DNA from: Paraescarpia echinospica | Taxonomy: Eukaryota; Annelida; Polychaeta; Sabellida; Siboglinidae | Assembly (NCBI GenBank): GCA_020002185.1 | Contig: CM034538.1 | Location: 64,938,005 to 65,002,004, forward strand | Length of the DNA stretch: 64,000 nt | Direction of reading: 5' to 3' | Part shown: in pieces, positions 33,509 through 45,735 of the stretch | Position numbering within the stretch: the first letter of the stretch is position 1 | Layout: every line of letters starts with the position of its first letter | Notes under the pieces: generated by a model | Seen by the model: the letters and a program-made list of their open reading frames with translations, nothing else | Databases searched by the model: none | Told to the model about the DNA's origin: nothing | Translations under genes and position numbers: made by a program

Positions 33509-34060
33509 TACACGTAAGTTCGATTGTACTAAGATAATAACTGTGTGCTATATGTCCTACAAAGTGTACAGCATAACTGAAACTAAGATATGACAGGCAG
33601 GCATTGCAATACATGCATGTCACGATGAATTTTAAGTTAAACTTAAGTTGTATTGTAAGTTACCCCACACATTACTTGACGTTGAGTGGTGTCATTTATA
33701 TATGCCTACGTGATTGTGTCGCGTTCCATGTTTGCAGGAATGCTTAATTGGTATTGTTCTCGTGGTAGGACATCGCTGGCCATAGCCTGTTTTGGAAGTA
33801 CTAATTGGTATAACTAACAATTGTGACACATAATAGATATCCTAAGTAACCGGTTTTCCATGATTTACTCATATTCTTGGGGATAATAAAGCAAATTAAT
33901 GATAATTATGTAAAGCGAAGTGATATGTCAATTACCCCAAACCGATCAATGACATATTTATTGTTTGTTTCACATTTATCCACACTGATATTGAGTTTAC
34001 AGGATACCGTTTAATTTATGTTATGCTAGTCTTAATGGATCATAATATACAAAAATCCAA
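31095..34060. other. No gene; one (TA)n microsatellite
   Basis: About 3 kb with no coding signal I recognise. A (TA)n run with a central TGTA lies at 33464-33511. Confidence 0.4.
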
Positions 34061-35690
34061 ACGCTACCTACCAACATGCCCCATTGAAAGCAAACGAATG
34101 TGCTTGGTTACACCAGTAGGTTTAGTGACCGTGGGGGTGCCTGATCACAACTGATCTTGACAAACGGGTTTTATCGAACATTAAACTAGCATGAGCTAAG
34201 AATACATAACATCGTGATTGTGCGTGCCATTCATCGGCCGCCATTAGTCATCTAGTCGTGAAGTTGTGAAATGCATATCCTGTTTATATAAAGCACACAA
34301 ATTCAAACGTCTGATCACCATCTACAAAGTTACATGATGTGGTCACGGATCCCAACCTTCCCCTATGTGTGTGTTTATGTATGTTTGCGTTTTGAAACCT
34401 TTCAAACACTGATTCGTGTCATCACGCAAACAAAGAATTGTCAACGCGACATTATGCTTCTTGTGTGCATCACACAAATATACACCCGAACGACAACGGC
34501 GACTGAAGCAAATAAGCTACTCGAGTTACCGCCTACACTGCCGACACTCGATCAAAATAGAAATGCTACAGTACAAAAAAATAGTATACGAATGTATACA
34601 GCGGTGAATAGAAGTTGTAATCAACAATACGGATTTCAACCAAAACACATGGCAGTTCTGATATAACTAATGCACATTCCGAATCGGAGACATTTATAAT
34701 ATCATAATATTCGATTGAGAGGACATCAGATAGAAGTGTTTAATTTAATTGAGAGGAAATCAAATAGAAGAGTTTAAAATATTGAATGGTTATGAAAATA
34801 TTGCTAGACATATTTTTTTCTCAGTTAAGACACATATATGGATTAGAGGACATGAAGTTACATTAGTAAAGGATCAGTGTAGATTAGATATACGAAAGTG
34901 CTCATTTTCACAAAGGACTGTTAATGAATGGAACACATTTCTGCTGATTGTGTGGGTGCTAGTAGCGTGAATAATTATGTTAAAAAATAAAATCGTGACA
35001 TACCTCAGAAGGGCGGGATACACGTAGATAAAAAGGGCTGAACTCTACATAAGCGAAAAGGCGTCCTTGTTAATGTGAAAGGACCATTTCTGACATAGAT
35101 CGTTTAGTTATGCTTACATTGAGACAGTCTGTTCCTCGACCCACAATTAGCCAGTGTTGTGATTTGTAATAGGAAGTCTTCAGCTGTGGTGAACGTGGAA
35201 AAATGGGAAAATTGTTGAAAATCAAAGTATATTGTTGTTAACTCAACCAGACTCGACATTATTGCCAAGAAAACTTGTTTTGAAATTGTATGTTTTGTTT
35301 ATCATCTGAGCAAGCTGCGGGGTCGTATCATCCAAACGGCGGACGTTGTTACGGGATTACTAAACACAAGTTGGCAGGTATCATGCCTTCAACATGGCCT
35401 TAAGAACATTATATTAATTAATTAATTAAAAACTAGATACATCCTACCGCATTTTAACAACCGGTGTGACGCACCCTTCCTCTCACTACCCCGCTTGTAG
35501 ACCAGGTCAAATAACTAATACATTGTCCGTGTGTCACCGTGACCTGACACGACATACAACATGGAGGAAGACGTGACAGATGGGTGGCCCTGTCACACTT
35601 CCTAAAGTGGCGGTGGTGAATAAAAAATGGATAAAGCCTGTAATTACATTGAAAAGAATTTACATGAAAAGGTGTCTAATGGCTATGTTT
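34061..35690 (+). repeat. 1.63-kb tandem duplication, unit 1
   Basis: Begins ACGCTACCTACCAACATG at 34061 and is repeated almost base for base from 35691. Differences are rare (for example TGTGCTT against TGCGCTT, and a one-base indel near 34405). It contains a CR1-A 3' fragment and otherwise unassigned DNA. Confidence 0.95.
34720..35065 (+). pseudogene. CR1-A LINE 3' fragment inside duplication unit 1
   Basis: Matches the C-terminus and 3' UTR of the element at 8640-13000 (EEFKILNGYENIAR, QRTVNEWN, then TACCTCAGAAGGGCGGGAT). A short piece containing GAGAGGA-ATCA-ATAGAAG is present twice at its start (about 34717 and 34750). Confidence 0.85.
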
Positions 35691-37321
35691 ACGCTACCTA
35701 CCAACATGCCCCATTGAAAGCAAACGAATGCGCTTGGTTACACCAGTAGGTTTAGTGACCGTGGGGGTGCCTGATCACAACTGATCTTGACAAACGGGTT
35801 TTATCGAACATTAAACTAGCATGAGCTGAGAATACATAACATCGTGATTGTGCGTGCCATTCATCGGCCGCCATTAGTCATCTAGTCGTGAAGTTGTGAA
35901 ATGCATATCCTGTTTATATAAAGCACACAAATTCAAACGTCTGATCACCATCTACAAAGTTACATGATGTGGTCACGGATCCCAACCTTCCCCTATGTGT
36001 GTGTTTATGTATGTTTGCGTTTTGAAACCTGTTCAAACACTGATTCGTGTCATCACGCAAACAAAGAATTGTCAACGCGACATTATGCTTCTTGTGTGCA
36101 TCACACAAATATACACCCGAACGACAACGGCGACTGAAGCAAATAAGCTACTCGAGTTACCGCCTATACTGCCGACACTCGATAAAAATAGAAATGCTAC
36201 AGTACAAAAAAATAGTATACGAATGTATACAGCGGTGAATAGAAGTTGTAATCAACAATACGGATTTCAACCAAAACACATGGCAGTTCTGATATAACTA
36301 ATGCACATTCCGAATCGGACACATTTATAATATCATAATATTCGATTGAGAGGAAATCAGATAGAAGTGTTTAATTTAATTGAGAGGAAATCAAATAGAA
36401 GAGTTTAAAATATTGAATGGTTATGAAAATATTGTTAGACATATTTTTTTCTCAGTTAAGACACATATATGGATTAGAGGACATGAAGTTACATTAGTAA
36501 AGGATCAGTGTAGATTAGATATACGAAAGTTCTCATTTTCACAAAGGACTGTTAATGAATGGAACATATTTCTGCTGATTGTGTGGGTGCTAGAAGCGTG
36601 AATAATTATGTTTAAAAATAAAATCGTGACATACCTCAGAAGGGCGGGATACACGTAGATAAAAAGGGCTGAACTCTACATAAGCGAAAAGGCATCCTTG
36701 TTAATGTGAAAGGACCATTTCTGACATAGATCGTTTAGTTATGCTTACATTGAGACAGTCTGTTCCTCGACCCACAATTAGCCAGTGTTGTGATTTGTAA
36801 TAGGAAGTCTTCAGCTGTGGTGAACGTGGAAAAATGGGAAAATTGTTGAAAATCAAAGTATATTGTTGTTAACTCAACCAGACTCGACATTATTGCCAAG
36901 AAAACTTGTTTTGAAATTGTATGTTTTGTTTATCATCTGAGCAAGCTGCGGGGTCGTATCATCCAAACGGCGGACGTTGTTACGGGATTACTAAACACAA
37001 GTTGGCAGGTATCATGCCTTCAACATGGCCTTAAGAACATTATATTAATTAATTAATTAAAAACTAGATACATCCTACCGCATTTTAACAACCGGTGTGA
37101 CGCACCCTTCCTCTCACTACCCCGCTTGTAGACCAGGTCAAATAACTAATACATTGTCCGTGTGTCACCGTGACCTGACACGACATACAACATGGAGGAA
37201 GACGTGACAGATGGGTGGCCCTGTCACACTTCCTAAAGTGGCGGTGGTGAATAAAAAATGGATAAAGCCTGTAACTATATTGAAAAGAATTTACATGAAA
37301 AGGTGTCTGATGGCTATGTTT
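35691..37321 (+). repeat. 1.63-kb tandem duplication, unit 2
   Basis: Second unit; ACGCTACC recurs at 37322, just past its end. The period is 1630 bp. Confidence 0.95.
36350..36696 (+). pseudogene. CR1-A LINE 3' fragment inside duplication unit 2
   Basis: Duplicate of 34720-35065 by the tandem duplication, not an independent insertion. Confidence 0.85.
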
Positions 37322-37381
37322 ACGCTACCTGCGTGAAAATTTTATTTAAAAAAAATGGCGGATATTTCACGATAGCGGGAT

Positions 37382-37547
<166 letters not shown>

Positions 37548-37549
37548 AA

Positions 37550-38160
37550 CAGATTTATTAGATTCTCAGCTTTTTCTATTGATGCGGTCAAAGTAAACTA
37601 TTTCGTATTCTTCTATTAAGTAATCTTGTTCTATTAGCTAATTAATTAATTGAGTTATGTGTACACGTATGGCATACATACTGACGCTGCTTGCGGGGCT
37701 CCACGCTTTTATTTGATATATTAATACTTTACACACCATCATCAAAGTTTGCAAACTATTTAATATTGTTCTATTAAGTAATTGATTGTGTTACATCAAT
37801 TAATTAAATAATGTATTCCGAATTAAAATTAAATCATAGGCCCATCTTGAGTGCTCATCTCCTTATCTGCCAGCTCTTTATTCTTTATATATTACTAGTT
37901 TAATTCAGTTGTGGAGATTCCTTGAATGGATAATTGATATGCCTGTGTTCTTATCTATGCGCTGTGGCGCTGTGAGGGGTGTCCGTGCCGGGATGCAAAA
38001 CATAATTTGGCACCCTCCAGCTACATTTACATATATTATTTTACATGTATCCTCTCCAGACAAACTGAACTGGTCATGCGACCGTCCAAATTGAGAATTA
38101 CTTGTGTGTGGAAGCATTGTGTCGCAGATGTCTTAATGGGGTTCGGTTGCATCGAACACA
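37550..38160. other. No gene recognised
   Basis: AT-rich; nothing identifiable. Confidence 0.4.
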
Positions 38161-38164
38161 TATA

Positions 38165-38600
38165 TAGAATCTCACATTGTTGACGGAGGTTGGATCAGTC
38201 GAACATTAGCGATGACATTCAATGATATATATGCTGTGTGTCTGTCCACCACAAACCTAAACGTGGCATTCAGTTCCCGTTCGAATGAAAGACCTTCGTC
38301 TCGTGCTAGTTTTCCGGGAATTGTTTCGGTGTCGTATCCTTTCCCATTCCATACGCCATTCACTGTTTCTCTGTTTAGCGTTTTGGTGGCAAATTACGAT
38401 GTAGTGGCCCAAATTTCCCGCAACCCTCTGTTTTCTGGTGATTCATTCAGATCTTCGGACAGCCTCTCAAGTGGCACCGCAATGTACTCGAAACAATCGT
38501 TAATAGCTCTGACAGTCTCCTATCTGGCACCCCACGGCCTCCACCGGGTTTCGATCGCCCATTTGACTATGGTGGCCGGGCCACGCATGCCTTAATTTCT
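38165..38600 (-). pseudogene. Probable hAT transposase fragment (ZMYM1/DUF4371-like)
   Basis: Minus strand from about 38580, one frame reads IVKWAIETRWRPWGAR, a stop, then ETVRAINDCFEYIAVPLERL and NESPENRGLREIW. A second stop is followed by FATKTLNRETVNGVW and LARDEGLSFERELNATFR. The TRW followed by a helical A-I---F--I---LERL pattern fits the DUF4371/ZMYM1 type of hAT transposase. Two in-frame stops but no frameshift in about 140 codons. The identification rests on one motif and could be wrong. Confidence 0.45.
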
Positions 38601-38604
38601 CCAA

Positions 38605-39005
38605 TCGCAGAGTTGAACTTGCGAAAAAGAGGTATGACCGACTATCTCAATTGTCCCAAAGAATGTCACATTCCTGACTGACACACGGAACACTAGCCAA
38701 GTTTACATTTTGTTTGTTACAACTGAAGACCAGACCCGGCGCTCGTGTGCTAATACATCCCCCGGCCCCCGGGTCACACCGCCACTGTCTATAAGTAATA
38801 CAATCATTATTTTTAATTACTTTGATTTGCTTGTTATTGGACATTTTCATTTTAATCCGCATCGCAGCATATAATAGTTAATATCGATGCATTACATGTA
38901 ATTACATTAGGTTGTCTTGCAATCGCACTACTCGGTGAGTCACCGTTAAGCAGTGGGACAATGCTATTCACTAAAGAGAAGCTAACGATTGACAGGGTTT
39001 ATTCT
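38605..39005. other. No gene recognised
   Basis: Nothing identifiable. Confidence 0.4.
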
Positions 39006-39009
39006 AATA

Positions 39010-39080
39010 CAACGTTCCGCAAACCCTGGCCCGCGGGCCAAATTTAGCCCGCGGACGGATTTCAGTTGGCGCGCGAGACC
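39010..39080 (+). repeat. hAT-type terminal/subterminal motif (GGCCCGCGGGCC)
   Basis: GCAAACCCTGGCCCGCGGGCC followed by AAATTTAGCCCGCGGACGG and GCGCGAGACCC. Palindromic GGCCCGCGGGCC near the end is typical of several hAT families. A related copy in the same orientation is at 42010-42080. It probably marks the 5' end of the hAT relic whose transposase N-terminus is at 39720. Confidence 0.55.
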
Positions 39081-39715
39081 CTCTCCAAAAGTAGAAATAT
39101 TGAGAAAAAACAGATTGGAATATAAATTTTGATTTGTTGATTTCGACTCTATTGCTGAATCTAGGCAACGTGAGATTAATTTGGAGTTGTGTCGTCAACC
39201 CATTTTCATGATGGGACAGTTAGGCCTACTATCGTACGAAACGTGTCTTGATCAACATTTATGTTGCGCGCGTTTAATTAATTCTGCGCAATTGTCCGAT
39301 GGCGCTGCGTAGATAGTTGGTCGTTATGCATTTTTATATTAGTTAATATTAATTGTTAATATGTATCGAAGGCATTCGATTGATAAATTACCGATGCCAT
39401 CGCTATATTACCCTACCTTTCTTCCAGAATCCAGGAGCACGAACGGATTATCGAATCAACTGTTTGTTGAAAATATAATAATTGATTATCTAATAGTAAA
39501 ACAAGCAATGACATTAGTAATAGTCATATAATCATATAAGCGCTACCAGTCGATTGTGCAGATCAATTAAATGCGCCTAACATTTATGTTGTGTTAAGAT
39601 CGTCCCTGCGCTATTCGGCACCGAAGACCGTTGAAGCCCTTCTTACACCAACGTTGACAATGCCGTTGTATTACAATGATTAATCTGTGAGTCTTTTATT
39701 GCTGTACTCCCGAAA
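39081..39715. other. Non-coding, probably hAT 5' region
   Basis: No coding signal; lies between the hAT end-like motif and the transposase N-terminus. Confidence 0.35.
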
Positions 39716-39719
39716 AAAC

Positions 39720-40060
39720 TATGGCATCTTCAGAAAAGAAACGTTCAACTGATACTTCTGGAAAACAATTGTTCGATGACAACTGGGAATATGAGTTACT
39801 TTTTGTTTTCACGAATACGGTCAAAAAGCCACGTGTCTTATTTTTTCCGCCATAGGTACAATGTGAAACGACTGGAAACATTAAAAAATTGACAGCGCGT
39901 ACCCGGATAATGGTGAGCGGCTGAACGAGTTCAAGAAACGCTTTGTGGGCCAGGCGAAGCCAGTGTCGGTTTTTGCTAAAGGTGCGAGTCATCTCAACGA
40001 ACGTAGGTGTCGAATTTGTCACTCCCTTCTTGCACAACACTATGTGCCGTTCGTTGTTTG
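39720..40060 (+). pseudogene. hAT transposase N-terminus (BED-finger region), ZBED/GTF2IRD2-like type
   Basis: From ATG at 39721: MASSEKKR, then FDDNWEYELLFVFTNTVKKP, then a stop. After a shift it reads YNVKR-ETLKN and, in a further frame, DSAYPDNGERLNEFKKRF and GQAKPVSVFAKGASHLNE. The order (MA-S-KKRK, W---L-F, YN-KRH, YP-GERL-E-KK) fits the degenerate BED-finger N-terminus of this hAT group. The Cys residues of the finger are lost. It is probably the same family as 4905-5560 and 42581-42775. The body of the gene is absent. Confidence 0.65.
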
Positions 40061-40350
40061 GGGTTTGCCGATTTCACAGAATAGACATCATTTGTGTATA
40101 ATCTGTACATCAACACCCTACCCGTCAATTGCCCAATGTATTTACCAGGACAAACAGCCATTATAGTATCTGTTTGTCGGTGTAACCTGACAAAAGGTGT
40201 AGGATACACGTCACTCAATATCACGAGAATAGCGATACATTAAAAAAACGTTGTCTAGATGATATTCACTTGAAAATCACATAGTTGTGTGCATTGATAA
40301 AGGACAATTGACGTGGGTGAAGGAACCGGATGAGCTCTCCCGATCAGCAC

Positions 40351-40352
<2 letters not shown>

Positions 40353-40439
<87 letters not shown>

Positions 40440-40589
40440 GAGAGAGAGAGAGAGTGAGAGATGGACAGAAGGAGAGAGAAAGAGAGAGAGAGACACACAC
40501 AGACTAACAGACATATAGCAGACAGACAGACAGAGAGACGGATAGACAAAGAGAGAGAAGAGAGAGAGAAAAAAAAAGACAGAGAGAGA

Positions 40590-40673
<84 letters not shown>

Positions 40674-40675
40674 AC
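40353..40675. repeat. (GA)n microsatellite, compound
   Basis: Two long pure GA tracts (about 40354-40433 and 40596-40672) separated by GACA/GATA variants. Confidence 0.97.
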
Positions 40676-40980
40676 TTGAAATAAGTTAATGAAGAGTTGA
40701 CAGTTTTGGTTAGATATGACAAGTTAACGTATCATGCATACATAATACCCAGAAGAGAGGACAGTTTTTTGGAAACCTACGGTTTATCCACATGTACAAA
40801 CGTCCATAGTCACATTCCAGTCCCGACCATTAACATTCTAAAATCAGCTGCTATGTGTGCCCACTCAAATGTTATTCTCCAATTCTTTCCCTGTGTGCCT
40901 AATAACACAAATAACACAAAATGATAAGTTAGGCTCGCCTTGTTAGTGGTCTTCGACTTATCATTTTGTATTATTATTTC
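40676..40980. other. No gene recognised
   Basis: Nothing identifiable. Confidence 0.4.
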
Positions 40981-40984
40981 TTTC

Positions 40985-41275
40985 TCTCTGCCCTCACCAC
41001 TGTTCTTGCACTGCCAACCGATTCTACCCCACTCATATATTTCGCTCACATTCTCCACGCCTTGCCCAGTCCTGCAAAATATCTCTTTATACGATTCATC
41101 AATAGCAGCCTTTGTCGTCATCGTCTCCTTTTACCTTCCATTCTCCGGGCATCTGCTTCCTTTGCCAACCGTTCGTCTTCAATTCGTTCCATGTGTCCAG
41201 CCCACGTTAGCCGACTACTCACCAGCTTCTTCTTGAATATTTCTTTCTCACCAACCTCCTCCCTCAGCTATAACT
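40985..41275 (-). pseudogene. LINE C-terminal fragment, minus strand
   Basis: Minus strand reads FKKKLVSSRLTWAGHMERI, EDERLAKEADARRMEGKRRR, a stop, then LLLMNRIKRDIL. This is the RL-W-GH-ER---DRL-K----GKRRR pattern of the C-terminus of Jockey/I/RTE-like LINEs. It is short and broken. Confidence 0.65.
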
Positions 41276-41280
41276 ACGTG

Positions 41281-41730
41281 TAGCTATTGTCTTCACTCAT
41301 TCTCTTCACTCATCATCTTCTGAATCACCGGTGCTGCCCCAAATCACTGTTATATTCCATGCTATAAATATGAATACAGAAATATAATATTCATTGGACC
41401 CTGACGTTCAACGACCACAGCGAACTTGAAGGAACATCTGCAGTATTCACTAGTAAAATGGGGCATACACTTAGTCCATCTAAGTGTAACGAGTGGCATT
41501 AAGTGTAAGCAGTTCATCCTACTTATCAAGAAGCAACTAACTTGTCAATTATAGTATATAAACCAGTTGACAAAGAGAGGTGTGTTGGATGTGACGGTCA
41601 CCGTCAAGCTAACCTAGTCAGTAGGTCTCAACTATTAAAAAATATATATATCACTTATCAAAATAATCTAAACGTTGCGGGTAAACTATTCCATTCCACT
41701 GTTTTTTTATATACAATGATATAGTTTACA
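41281..41730. other. No gene recognised
   Basis: Nothing identifiable apart from the RT scrap that follows. Confidence 0.35.
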
Positions 41731-41734
41731 ACTT

Positions 41735-41835
41735 GAACAATAATAACGTAACTGCAATCACCTCACATGATCTATCAGCTGTATTCGATACGATTAATGT
41801 TTTACTGCTTTCACGCCACTTGACTCGAACAAAAT
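41735..41835 (+). pseudogene. Scrap of L2-like RT motif A
   Basis: Reads NVTAITSHDLSAVFDTINVLL, matching TALTLLDLSAAFDTIDHNIL of the L2 at 23105-26390. About 30 codons only. Confidence 0.55.
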
Positions 41836-42009
41836 TATCGTTCAAAGTGAGCATAACTAATTTTATAAGTATTACTCCTTGGAGCGATTATTAATTAAAA
41901 TTGAAAAAGGAGAAAACAAATACAAAATGGTTAACACATTTACGTATAAAAACGGAACATAATTATGTAAACAAACAAACAAACAATCAGTCTTTTTAAT
42001 TAGCATATG

Positions 42010-42080
42010 ATCGAAAAACCTGGGCCACGGGCCAAATTTGGTGAGCGGACGGTTTCAAGCTGGCCCGCGAGACCCGCGCC
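42010..42080 (+). repeat. hAT-type subterminal motif, second copy
   Basis: GGGCCACGGGCCAAATTTGG and CTGGCCCGCGAGACCCGC match 39025-39080 in the same orientation. Confidence 0.5.
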
Positions 42081-42349
42081 TACAATGCACACTAGATTAT
42101 CTTTCAACAAGTGACGGTCATGTAGACATACATGGAAGCATGTAAGCTAAAGCTCAGTCAAAATAAACAACACCTTATGAGTATGGAGACAAAACAATGA
42201 CGAAACCGCGGTATCAACGCCGTTCTGAGTAAATTGCTGGGCTGTGATATGACTCATAAGATATCTTTCTTAGTCTGGATGGTGTATCTATCATTACTTT
42301 TCATTCACGTTGAGATGCATTGAAGAGCATAGCTGTATTTGTAGCAGTA

Positions 42350-43070
42350 GAGTTACGTGTAACGGTAGCAGTAGTAGTAGGTGTAGTCATTGGTGTAGCT
42401 GTAGGTGTAGTGATAGGCGTAGCGGTAAGTGTAGTCGTAGGTGTAGTGTTAGGTGTAGCGGTAGATGTAGTAGGTGTAGCAGTAGGTGTAGCGGTACAGG
42501 AGTTGGTAGGTGTACCGGTACGTGTAGTGGTAGGTGTAGCGGTAGGTATAGTGGTAGGTGTAGTAATATGTGTAGCACGAGGTCGATAGTCGCAGAAGCG
42601 CGTCCAATCGCTTGTCCGTCGATAGGCCCCGAAGTGAGTTCAAGGCCGAGAATCCCGACTCACACGACCACATGCTACCGAAGTGTACTAGGAACCTATG
42701 CGCAACCTCTCGTAACAATAGAAACTTGACCGGCACTTTCGTAGACCAGAACAGCACCAGGTTGTCCTTTTTCAGCGGTATGTGTAGCGGTAGGTGTAGG
42801 GGTAGATGTAATGGTAGGTGTAGCAGTTGGTGTAGCAGTAGGTGTAGTGAAAGGTGTAGCGGTAGATGTAATGGTAGTTGTAGCGGTAGGTGTAGGGGTA
42901 GTTGTAACGGTAGGTGTAGTGGTAGGTGTAGCGGTAGCGGTAGCGGTAGTAGTATCCATGTTACTAGTAGAAGCAGTAGCCGCATTAGTACCAATATCAG
43001 TACAAGTTGCCGTAGCCGTAGTCGTAGCAGTAACCGTTGCCATAGCCGCAGGCGTTGTTGAAAAAAAAGT
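42350..43070. repeat. 12-bp GGTGTAGCGGTA-type minisatellite split by a hAT fragment
   Basis: Degenerate GGTGTAG[CT]GGTA units run from about 42350 to 42580 and resume from 42776 to about 42960, grading into GTA/GTAGCC repeats to 43070. The interruption is non-repetitive. Confidence 0.9.
42581..42775 (-). pseudogene. hAT transposase C-terminal fragment inside the minisatellite
   Basis: Minus strand reads KKDNLVLFWSTKVPVKFLLL, HRFLVHFGSMWSCESGFSAL and DKRLDALLRLST, closely matching 5347-5540 (GDLVLFRSMKVPVQFLAL, FGSTWSCVSGFSAM). The frame is open for the whole fragment. TATGTGTAGC flanks it on both sides, but that word also occurs in the minisatellite, so it is not proof of a target duplication. 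It covers only the C-terminal hAT dimerisation region. Confidence 0.8.
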
Positions 43071-43074
43071 ATTA

Positions 43075-43325
43075 TAAGCCACACAGCTGCAATAGCAGCG
43101 GCAGCAGCAGCAGCAGTAAATTGAGTAGTAGTAATGGCTGTCACGCCCGAAGCCCGAGGCGTTCATGTAGGTTCCTCTACTTCTGCCACAGTGCCGTAGA
43201 TATCGACATAGATTAGTGAACTGCTAACACGTATTATGTTATCGGTTCGGCTGCTCTGATTGCTGTCAAGTTCAAGAGTTTGATTCTAGCAGTGAGCACA
43301 CATTCAGTTCTAGCAGTGTGCATAC
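43075..43325. other. No gene recognised
   Basis: Contains a short (GCA)n run at 43093-43118. Confidence 0.4.
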
Positions 43326-43328
43326 GAT

Positions 43329-43868
43329 CTCTCCCTCCCTCCCTCCCTCCCTCCCTCCCTCCCTCCCTCCCTCCCTCCTCCTCCTCCCCTCCTCCCTCCC
43401 TCCCTCCCTCCCTCCCTCCTCCTCCCTCCCTCCTCCTCCCTCCCTCCCTCTCCCTCCCCTCCCTCCTCCTCCTCCCCTCCCTCCTCCTCCTCCCTCCTCC
43501 CTCCCCCTCCCCTCCTCCTCCCTCCTCCCTCCCTCCCTCCCTCCCCTCCTCCCTCCCTCCCTCCCTCCCTCCCTCCCTCCCTCCTCCCTCCCTCCCTCCC
43601 CCTCCTCCCTCCTCCTCCCTCCTCCCTCCCTCCCTCCCTCCCCCTCCCCTCCCTCCCTCCCTCCCTCTCCTCCTCCCCTCCCTCCTCCTTCCCCTCCCTC
43701 CCTCCCTCCCCTTCCTCCCTCCCTCCTCCCTCCCTCCATCCATTCCCTCCCTCCGTCTCTCCCTCCCTCCCTCCATCCATCCATCCCTCCCTCCCTCTTT
43801 CCCTCCCTCAGTCCCTCCCTCCCTGCCTCCCTCCCTCCCTCCCTCCGTTCCTCCCTCCCGCCCTCATT
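43329..43868. repeat. (CCCT)n/(CCT)n microsatellite, ~540 bp
   Basis: Polypyrimidine CCCT and CCT repeats with few interruptions. The long apparent open frames (poly Pro/Ser/Leu and Gly/Arg/Glu) are artefacts of it. Confidence 0.98.
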
Positions 43869-43869
43869 C

Positions 43870-44580
43870 CACGGAAGAGGGATGGAGGGAACCTGTCTGG
43901 TTCCATGTGGTAGAAGATGTTATCAAGATAACATGATTGTACCACTGACACCAATTCTGCTAGAAAAGTTCACATATTGTCATGTCACACTGAACTTTGT
44001 CGGTGTTGTTGGGTCACCTATACTCAATCACAATCACACTAATTAGTCCCTTGGGAAGAAATTCATTTGGAGTGTAGCAGCATATTAAAACAAATGTAAA
44101 TGCAATATAAAAATGTAAAATTCGTAATAAAAGTTATATCGATTAAATAGGTTAAATGTGATAAATAAGTTAAATAAGTTACAAAAGTTAAATCATCTCA
44201 CACATCACAAATCATCTCAGGCTCACTCAGAGTCAGACTGGCAGGGAAGACTAGCAAAGAAGGATGGAACAAAGGATAGTTACTCTGTTACAGTGACTGT
44301 CCCATCGTTACAGTGAGGGAGTTGAACGCGGCGGCCAGAAGGAAGCAGTTTATAGCATAGAAACGTTTATAGCATAGAAACAGGAGATGTTCGGGGTCGG
44401 AGGAGACTTACCTTCACTTTATCTCTGCCCATGGCTTGTACAGAACCTCCACCTGGTGACAATCGTTGGCATTTTACCTGTAATAATGGGAGACTCCTTG
44501 ACCTACAAATATATTTTGTATTATTATTTTTGTTTCAACTTGTAAAATTAATTATGAAAGTATGGTATAGTATTATTGTC
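43870..44580. other. No gene recognised
   Basis: Nothing identifiable. Confidence 0.4.
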
Positions 44581-44583
44581 AAA

Positions 44584-44735
<152 letters not shown>

Positions 44736-45735
44736 NNNNNNNNNNNNNNNNNNNNNNNNNNNNNNNNNNNNNNNNNNNNNNNNNNNNNNNNNNNNNNNNN
44801 NNNNNNNNNNNNNNNNNNNNNNNNNNNNNNNNNNNNNNNNNNNNNNNNNNNNNNNNNNNNNNNNNNNNNNNNNNNNNNNNNNNNNNNNNNNNNNNNNNNN
44901 NNNNNNNNNNNNNNNNNNNNNNNNNNNNNNNNNNNNNNNNNNNNNNNNNNNNNNNNNNNNNNNNNNNNNNNNNNNNNNNNNNNNNNNNNNNNNNNNNNNN
45001 NNNNNNNNNNNNNNNNNNNNNNNNNNNNNNNNNNNNNNNNNNNNNNNNNNNNNNNNNNNNNNNNNNNNNNNNNNNNNNNNNNNNNNNNNNNNNNNNNNNN
45101 NNNNNNNNNNNNNNNNNNNNNNNNNNNNNNNNNNNNNNNNNNNNNNNNNNNNNNNNNNNNNNNNNNNNNNNNNNNNNNNNNNNNNNNNNNNNNNNNNNNN
45201 NNNNNNNNNNNNNNNNNNNNNNNNNNNNNNNNNNNNNNNNNNNNNNNNNNNNNNNNNNNNNNNNNNNNNNNNNNNNNNNNNNNNNNNNNNNNNNNNNNNN
45301 NNNNNNNNNNNNNNNNNNNNNNNNNNNNNNNNNNNNNNNNNNNNNNNNNNNNNNNNNNNNNNNNNNNNNNNNNNNNNNNNNNNNNNNNNNNNNNNNNNNN
45401 NNNNNNNNNNNNNNNNNNNNNNNNNNNNNNNNNNNNNNNNNNNNNNNNNNNNNNNNNNNNNNNNNNNNNNNNNNNNNNNNNNNNNNNNNNNNNNNNNNNN
45501 NNNNNNNNNNNNNNNNNNNNNNNNNNNNNNNNNNNNNNNNNNNNNNNNNNNNNNNNNNNNNNNNNNNNNNNNNNNNNNNNNNNNNNNNNNNNNNNNNNNN
45601 NNNNNNNNNNNNNNNNNNNNNNNNNNNNNNNNNNNNNNNNNNNNNNNNNNNNNNNNNNNNNNNNNNNNNNNNNNNNNNNNNNNNNNNNNNNNNNNNNNNN
45701 NNNNNNNNNNNNNNNNNNNNNNNNNNNNNNNNNNN
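44736..45735. other. Assembly gap, 1000 N
   Basis: Exactly 1000 N, so probably a fixed-size placeholder. An upstream aquaporin exon could be hidden here. Confidence 1.

Noticed and set aside
34334..34666. 110-codon frame present in both duplication units
   Set aside because: Repeated only because of the tandem duplication; a small indel changes its N-terminus between units and no motif is present.
43280..44046. Long open frames on both strands (Pro/Ser/Leu-rich and Gly/Arg/Glu-rich)
   Set aside because: Produced entirely by the (CCCT)n/(CCT)n microsatellite.
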